Below are positions 61,427 to 64,000 of a DNA stretch of 64,000 bases, piece after piece; the stretch's first letter is position 1; every line of letters starts with the position of its first letter. The stretch covers positions 992,001 to 1,056,000 of the forward strand of contig NZ_JAGQFP010000001.1 of assembly GCF_019090095.1 (NCBI RefSeq), given 5' to 3'. The stretch comes from Stutzerimonas stutzeri. GTDB taxonomy: Bacteria > Pseudomonadota > Gammaproteobacteria > Pseudomonadales > Pseudomonadaceae. A program made the translations under genes and the position numbers. The notes under the pieces are model-generated. The model had not been told where the DNA came from, did no database searches, and saw nothing but the letters and a program-made list of their open reading frames with translations.

Positions 61427-61965
61427 CAGGAACGACTCTCACAAGGCGCGGCCTGCTTGAGATGAGGCACAAAGTTGCAGGGACGATGACGCGCATCCAG
61501 CTGCTCGGCGAGAATGCCGTCCCAGGCGGTGCGGCACGCATTAGTCGAGCCTGGCAGGCAACACACCAAGGTGGCATTCGCCAAGCCAGCCAATGCCCGC
61601 GACTGCACGGTGGAGCTTCCGATATCACTTACCGAAATCTGACGAAACAGCTCGCCGAACCCGTCGACCTGCTTGTCCAGCAGGCACGCCACCGCTTCGG
61701 GCGTGCTGTCCCGTGCGGTGAATCCAGTTCCACCCGTGATCAACACGACCTGCACGTCATCCTCGGCTATCCAGTTCGCGACCTGCGCGCGAATCCGATA
61801 CAGATCATCCTTGAGCAGCACCCGCGATGCGAGGTTGTGCCCGGCCGCTTGCAGGCGATCAACGAGTAGCTGCCCAGAGGTGTCGGTCTCCAGCGAGCGC
61901 GTGTCGCTGACCGTCAGAACGGCGATATTCAACGGAACGAAGGATTGATCAGCGAGGTGACTCAT
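61426..61965 (-). CDS. moaB: Molybdenum cofactor biosynthesis protein MoaB
   Basis: A 179-residue MogA/MoaB-type protein: LNIAVLTVSDTRSLETDTSG, then QVVLITGGTGFTARDSTPEA and SRALAGLANATLVCCLPGST with NACRTAWDGILAEQLD. It is thought to adenylylate molybdopterin. It is co-transcribed with moeA, and the divergent mobA gene lies 66 bp away. Confidence 0.97.
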   Translation of the reverse strand: MSHLADQSFVPLNIAVLTVSDTRSLETDTSGQLLVDRLQAAGHNLASRVLLKDDLYRIRAQVANWIAEDDVQVVLITGGTGFTARDSTPEAVACLLDKQVDGFGELFRQISVSDIGSSTVQSRALAGLANATLVCCLPGSTNACRTAWDGILAEQLDARHRPCNFVPHLKQAAPCESRS

Positions 61966-62031
61966 ACAGGCTTCCCGATTGGTGAATTCAGTTCCAAGGT
62001 GTTATATCACAGGCTTTCAAAGGAGCACTTG

Positions 62032-62637
62032 ATGCGACGACAAAGGCTAGCGGATTGCTCGATTCTGCTGCTGGCCGGCGGCCGCGGGCAGCGAATGGGC
62101 GGGCGAGACAAGGGGATGGTCGAGTGGCACGGCCAGCCGCTTGTAGCCTGGCCTTATCAGGTTGCACGCCCGCTGACCAATGACCTGCTCATCTCCTGCA
62201 ACCGTAATCAACAGCAGTATTCGGCCTTCGCCGATCGTCTGGTCAGCGACAGCGAACCGGACTTTCCAGGCCCGCTGGCCGGCATTCGGGCAGGCCTCGC
62301 TGCCGCGCGCCATGCGTGGCTGATGGTCGCGCCCTGCGATGCGCCGCTGATCGATGAGGCACTACTCACGCAGCTGTACAGAACGGCCCAAGCGGAACCG
62401 ACCACGCCGGTGATGCTCCGGCGAGGCGCTCAATGGGAACCGCTGTTCTGCATCATCCCGACCTGCCTCGCTCCGGCGATAGATGAAGCCTGGCAAGCGG
62501 GCGAGCGAAGCAACCGCAATGTTCTGCTAGCGCTGCATGCCCGCGCGCTCGAGCTCGACCCGCACGACATTCGCCTGGCGAACTTGAACTCGCCCACCCT
62601 GCTTGCCGAGTACGGGCCTCCTCCTCCGGGAACTTAG
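62032..62637 (+). CDS. mobA: Molybdenum cofactor guanylyltransferase MobA
   Basis: About 201 residues from the ATG at 62032 (AAGGAG at 62020). The nucleotide-binding loop SILLLAGGRGQRMGGRDKGM lies at residues 9-28, and PGPLAGIRAGLAAARHAWLM then VAPCDAPLI follow. It converts Mo-molybdopterin to the guanine dinucleotide form. It is divergent from moaB-moeA, making a complete late Moco cluster. Confidence 0.97.
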   Translation: MRRQRLADCSILLLAGGRGQRMGGRDKGMVEWHGQPLVAWPYQVARPLTNDLLISCNRNQQQYSAFADRLVSDSEPDFPGPLAGIRAGLAAARHAWLMVAPCDAPLIDEALLTQLYRTAQAEPTTPVMLRRGAQWEPLFCIIPTCLAPAIDEAWQAGERSNRNVLLALHARALELDPHDIRLANLNSPTLLAEYGPPPPGT

Positions 62638-62683
62638 CGTCATCGACCGCCGTCACAGACGCATCACTCAAAGGAGAATACTC

Positions 62684-62902
62684 ATGCGCGCAACCGCACC
62701 CGTTCTGGCTTTACTGATCGGACTAACGCTCCTGACCGGCTGCTCCAACCCTAGCGTCATCACGCTGAACGATGGACGGGAAATCCAAACGTTGGATCGC
62801 CCTGAATACGATGAGGAAGCCGGCTTCTATGAATTCGAAGGGATCGACGGCAAACCTGGGCGAGTCAACAAGGACCAGGTCCGCACCGTCAACGAACTGT
62901 AA
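62684..62902 (+). CDS. YgdI/YgdR-family small lipoprotein
   Basis: A 72-residue lipoprotein: lipobox LLTGC (Cys20), then the YgdI/YgdR SH3-like domain SVITLNDGREIQTLDRPEYD and GFYEFEGIDGKPGRVNKDQV. The function is unknown. AAGGAG precedes the start, 46 bp after mobA. Confidence 0.94.
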   Translation: MRATAPVLALLIGLTLLTGCSNPSVITLNDGREIQTLDRPEYDEEAGFYEFEGIDGKPGRVNKDQVRTVNEL

Positions 62903-62915
62903 CGAGTCGAATTGC

Positions 62916-62946
62916 CACGACGCCAAGCACTCTGCTTGGCGTCGTG
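62916..62946. repeat. Long hairpin downstream of the lipoprotein gene
   Basis: A perfect 14-bp stem CACGACGCCAAGCA / TGCTTGGCGTCGTG with a CTC loop. It is followed by CAAAAAAG rather than a T run on the plus strand, so it is not a classical terminator; mRNA stabilisation is possible. Confidence 0.6.
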
Positions 62947-63008
62947 CAAAAAAGCACCTTCTAAGCTCTTGTGAAGCAAAAGTTTTTCTGTAAAATGCGC
63001 GCCATCTT

Positions 63009-63085
63009 CGGAGCGTAGCGCAGCTTGGTAGCGCGTCTCGTTCGGGACGAGAAGGTCGCTGGTTCGAATCCAGTCGCTCCGACCA
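63009..63085 (+). tRNA. tRNA-Pro (CGG)
   Basis: 77 nt with encoded CCA. Acceptor CGGAGCG/CGCTCCG, anticodon stem TCTCG/CGAGA with loop TTCGGGA giving CGG, T-loop GTTCGAATC. Confidence 0.97.
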
Positions 63086-63120
63086 TATCCCGAGATCAGC
63101 GCGATTAGTCTGATCACAGA

Positions 63121-63146
63121 AAAAACCGGCCACTGGCCGGTTTTTT
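63121..63146 (+). terminator. Terminator of tRNA-Pro(CGG)
   Basis: CCGGCCA/TGGCCGG hairpin with A residues before and TTTTTT after, 36 bp downstream of the tRNA. Confidence 0.9.
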
Positions 63147-63249
63147 CGTTTCAAGTCCTCGCGTTCCCGCCTGTCCCGACCCACCTCTTCGCCAGGAACA
63201 AGGTAGCCGCAATCCGCGACACCGCCTCGACAGGCGTCCAGTGTTGGTC

Positions 63250-63492
63250 TTATTGCCGCAGGAACCAGACGACCTGATCCATTTCGAATGGCCAGTCCAA
63301 CTCTGCTCCGGTATCGACTCTTTTCAGCACAGGTATGCGCAGCCCGTAATCGTCGACCCAATCAGGCCGGTCCGCGATATCCAGCAATTCCACCAGTAAT
63401 CCATGCTCCACCAACGGCATGACGACCGCCTCGGCCTGCTCGCAAAGGTGGCAACCCAGCGTTCCAAACAGTTGGCATTCAGGAAGATGCAT
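63250..63492 (-). CDS. Glutaredoxin-like protein
   Basis: An 80-residue thioredoxin-fold protein with the redox motif GCHLCEQAEA (CxxC) and the cis-Pro region YGLRIPVLKR, plus a short final helix. It belongs to the DUF836/glutaredoxin-like group. It stands alone; partners are unknown. Confidence 0.88.
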   Translation of the reverse strand: MHLPECQLFGTLGCHLCEQAEAVVMPLVEHGLLVELLDIADRPDWVDDYGLRIPVLKRVDTGAELDWPFEMDQVVWFLRQ

Positions 63493-63901
63493 ATATAAGC
63501 AGGACTCATCGAAACTGGCTCAGCAAGTCTAGCAGGCTTGACAAGATGAGGCTGTCACACGCCGGTCTACTACTTCCGGCCTGCCTTGTCAGAAAAAATG
63601 TGATCTCGAACGCACTCAAACGATGGTTTGATTAAGGGAATCGACGTAACGCGATCAAACCGCTAGGATGCGGCAACCCAAGCGGCCATAGAGCTGCAGG
63701 GCCGGGTGTGTATGTGCGCTTGGTGGCAATTGCTTGAAGATGTACCGAGAGAACGAGGTACATCTGCCAAGCGGATTCCACGACACGCCTTACTTAGGCC
63801 TTAGCGACTAAGGTCTAAGGGCTTGAAGACTTATGTAGTGCTTTATTGCATGGCGCCGTAAGAGCGACTTCAGAGCATCATCCAACGAGGAGAAATAAGA
63901 A
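63493..63901. other. Non-coding interval upstream of the porin gene
   Basis: About 410 bp without a gene. It should hold the promoter and 5' UTR of the porin gene. GAGGAGAAATAAGAA just before 63902 is its ribosome site. I see no clear operator dyad. Confidence 0.45.
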
Positions 63902-64000
63902 ATGCTCAAGACCCCTATCGCCCGGGGCGTGGCGTTCGCCACTCTGGGAGCAACACTGGCTATCCCGACCATGGCTCAAGCTGCGTTCGTTGATGACAGC
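63902..64000 (+). CDS. OprD-type outer-membrane porin, 5' end only
   Basis: Thirty-three codons are visible: MLKTPIARGVAFATLGATLA then IPTMAQAAFVDDS. This is a signal peptide with an AQA-A cleavage site followed by AFVDDS, the usual mature start of OprD-family specific porins in Pseudomonas. The substrate cannot be told from this part. Confidence 0.75.
   Translation, partial: MLKTPIARGVAFATLGATLAIPTMAQAAFVDDS

Overview
The window reads as a Pseudomonas chromosome carrying a large integrated conjugative island. The right 15 kb (about 48.9-64 kb) is ordinary Pseudomonas core genome. It runs tRNA-Pro(GGG), a MerR gene, ihfA, pheT, pheS, rplT, rpmI, infC, thrS and tRNA-Val, followed by a PA2778/PA2779-like pair, moeA-moaB, mobA, tRNA-Pro(CGG), a glutaredoxin-like gene and the start of an OprD-type porin. 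The island abuts the 3' end of tRNA-Pro(GGG). It ends there in a tyrosine integrase (47.7-48.9 kb) with an overlapping excisionase-like gene. I could not find the matching left attachment repeat, so the island probably extends past position 1.

The backbone resembles the Tn4371-type ICE family (Trb, P-type type IV secretion): FinO/ProQ and ArdA genes, an HTH gene, a RepA initiator with adjacent iterons, ParA and a ribbon-helix-helix partner, the TraF peptidase, a VirD2-type relaxase, a LysR gene in the traR position, the TraG coupling protein, a CopG-like gene, trbBCDEJKLFGI, and a DUF2274 gene. Most backbone genes overlap by ATGA, so they form a translationally coupled transfer operon from about 20.6 to 32.4 kb.

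Cargo sits at three places. (1) Between relaxase and LysR (9.8-16.8 kb): a divergent XRE/MmyB-type regulator and a five-gene small-molecule cluster made of a 5-aminolevulinate-synthase-like enzyme, a GNAT acetyltransferase, a Gfo/Idh oxidoreductase, an AsnB-type amidotransferase and an MFS exporter. Its content resembles what I recall of the alaremycin cluster. The synthase carries Ser where glycine-specific ALAS has Thr in the substrate loop, which would fit serine as substrate. (2) Between LysR and traG (17.9-20.2 kb): a HigBA-like toxin-antitoxin pair, a GIY-YIG protein and an unknown AT-rich gene. (3) After trbI (32.5-47.2 kb): a second HigBA pair, several broken hipBA loci, an AT-rich three-gene cassette (NA37/NdpA-like, AAA/ABC ATPase, HNH nuclease; Septu-like) framed by inverted repeats, an AbiEi/AbiEii system, a PgpA-like gene with two CNNM/CBS membrane proteins, and a 432-residue unknown protein next to the integrase.

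The region from 32.4 to 42.3 kb is a scrap heap of repeated insertion. It holds a decayed second copy of the DUF2274 gene, a second copy of an XRE/hipA-fragment locus, and a detached 3' end of a homologue of the 432-residue gene. The two most likely undescribed systems are the ALAS/AsnB metabolite cluster and the NA37-ATPase-HNH cassette.
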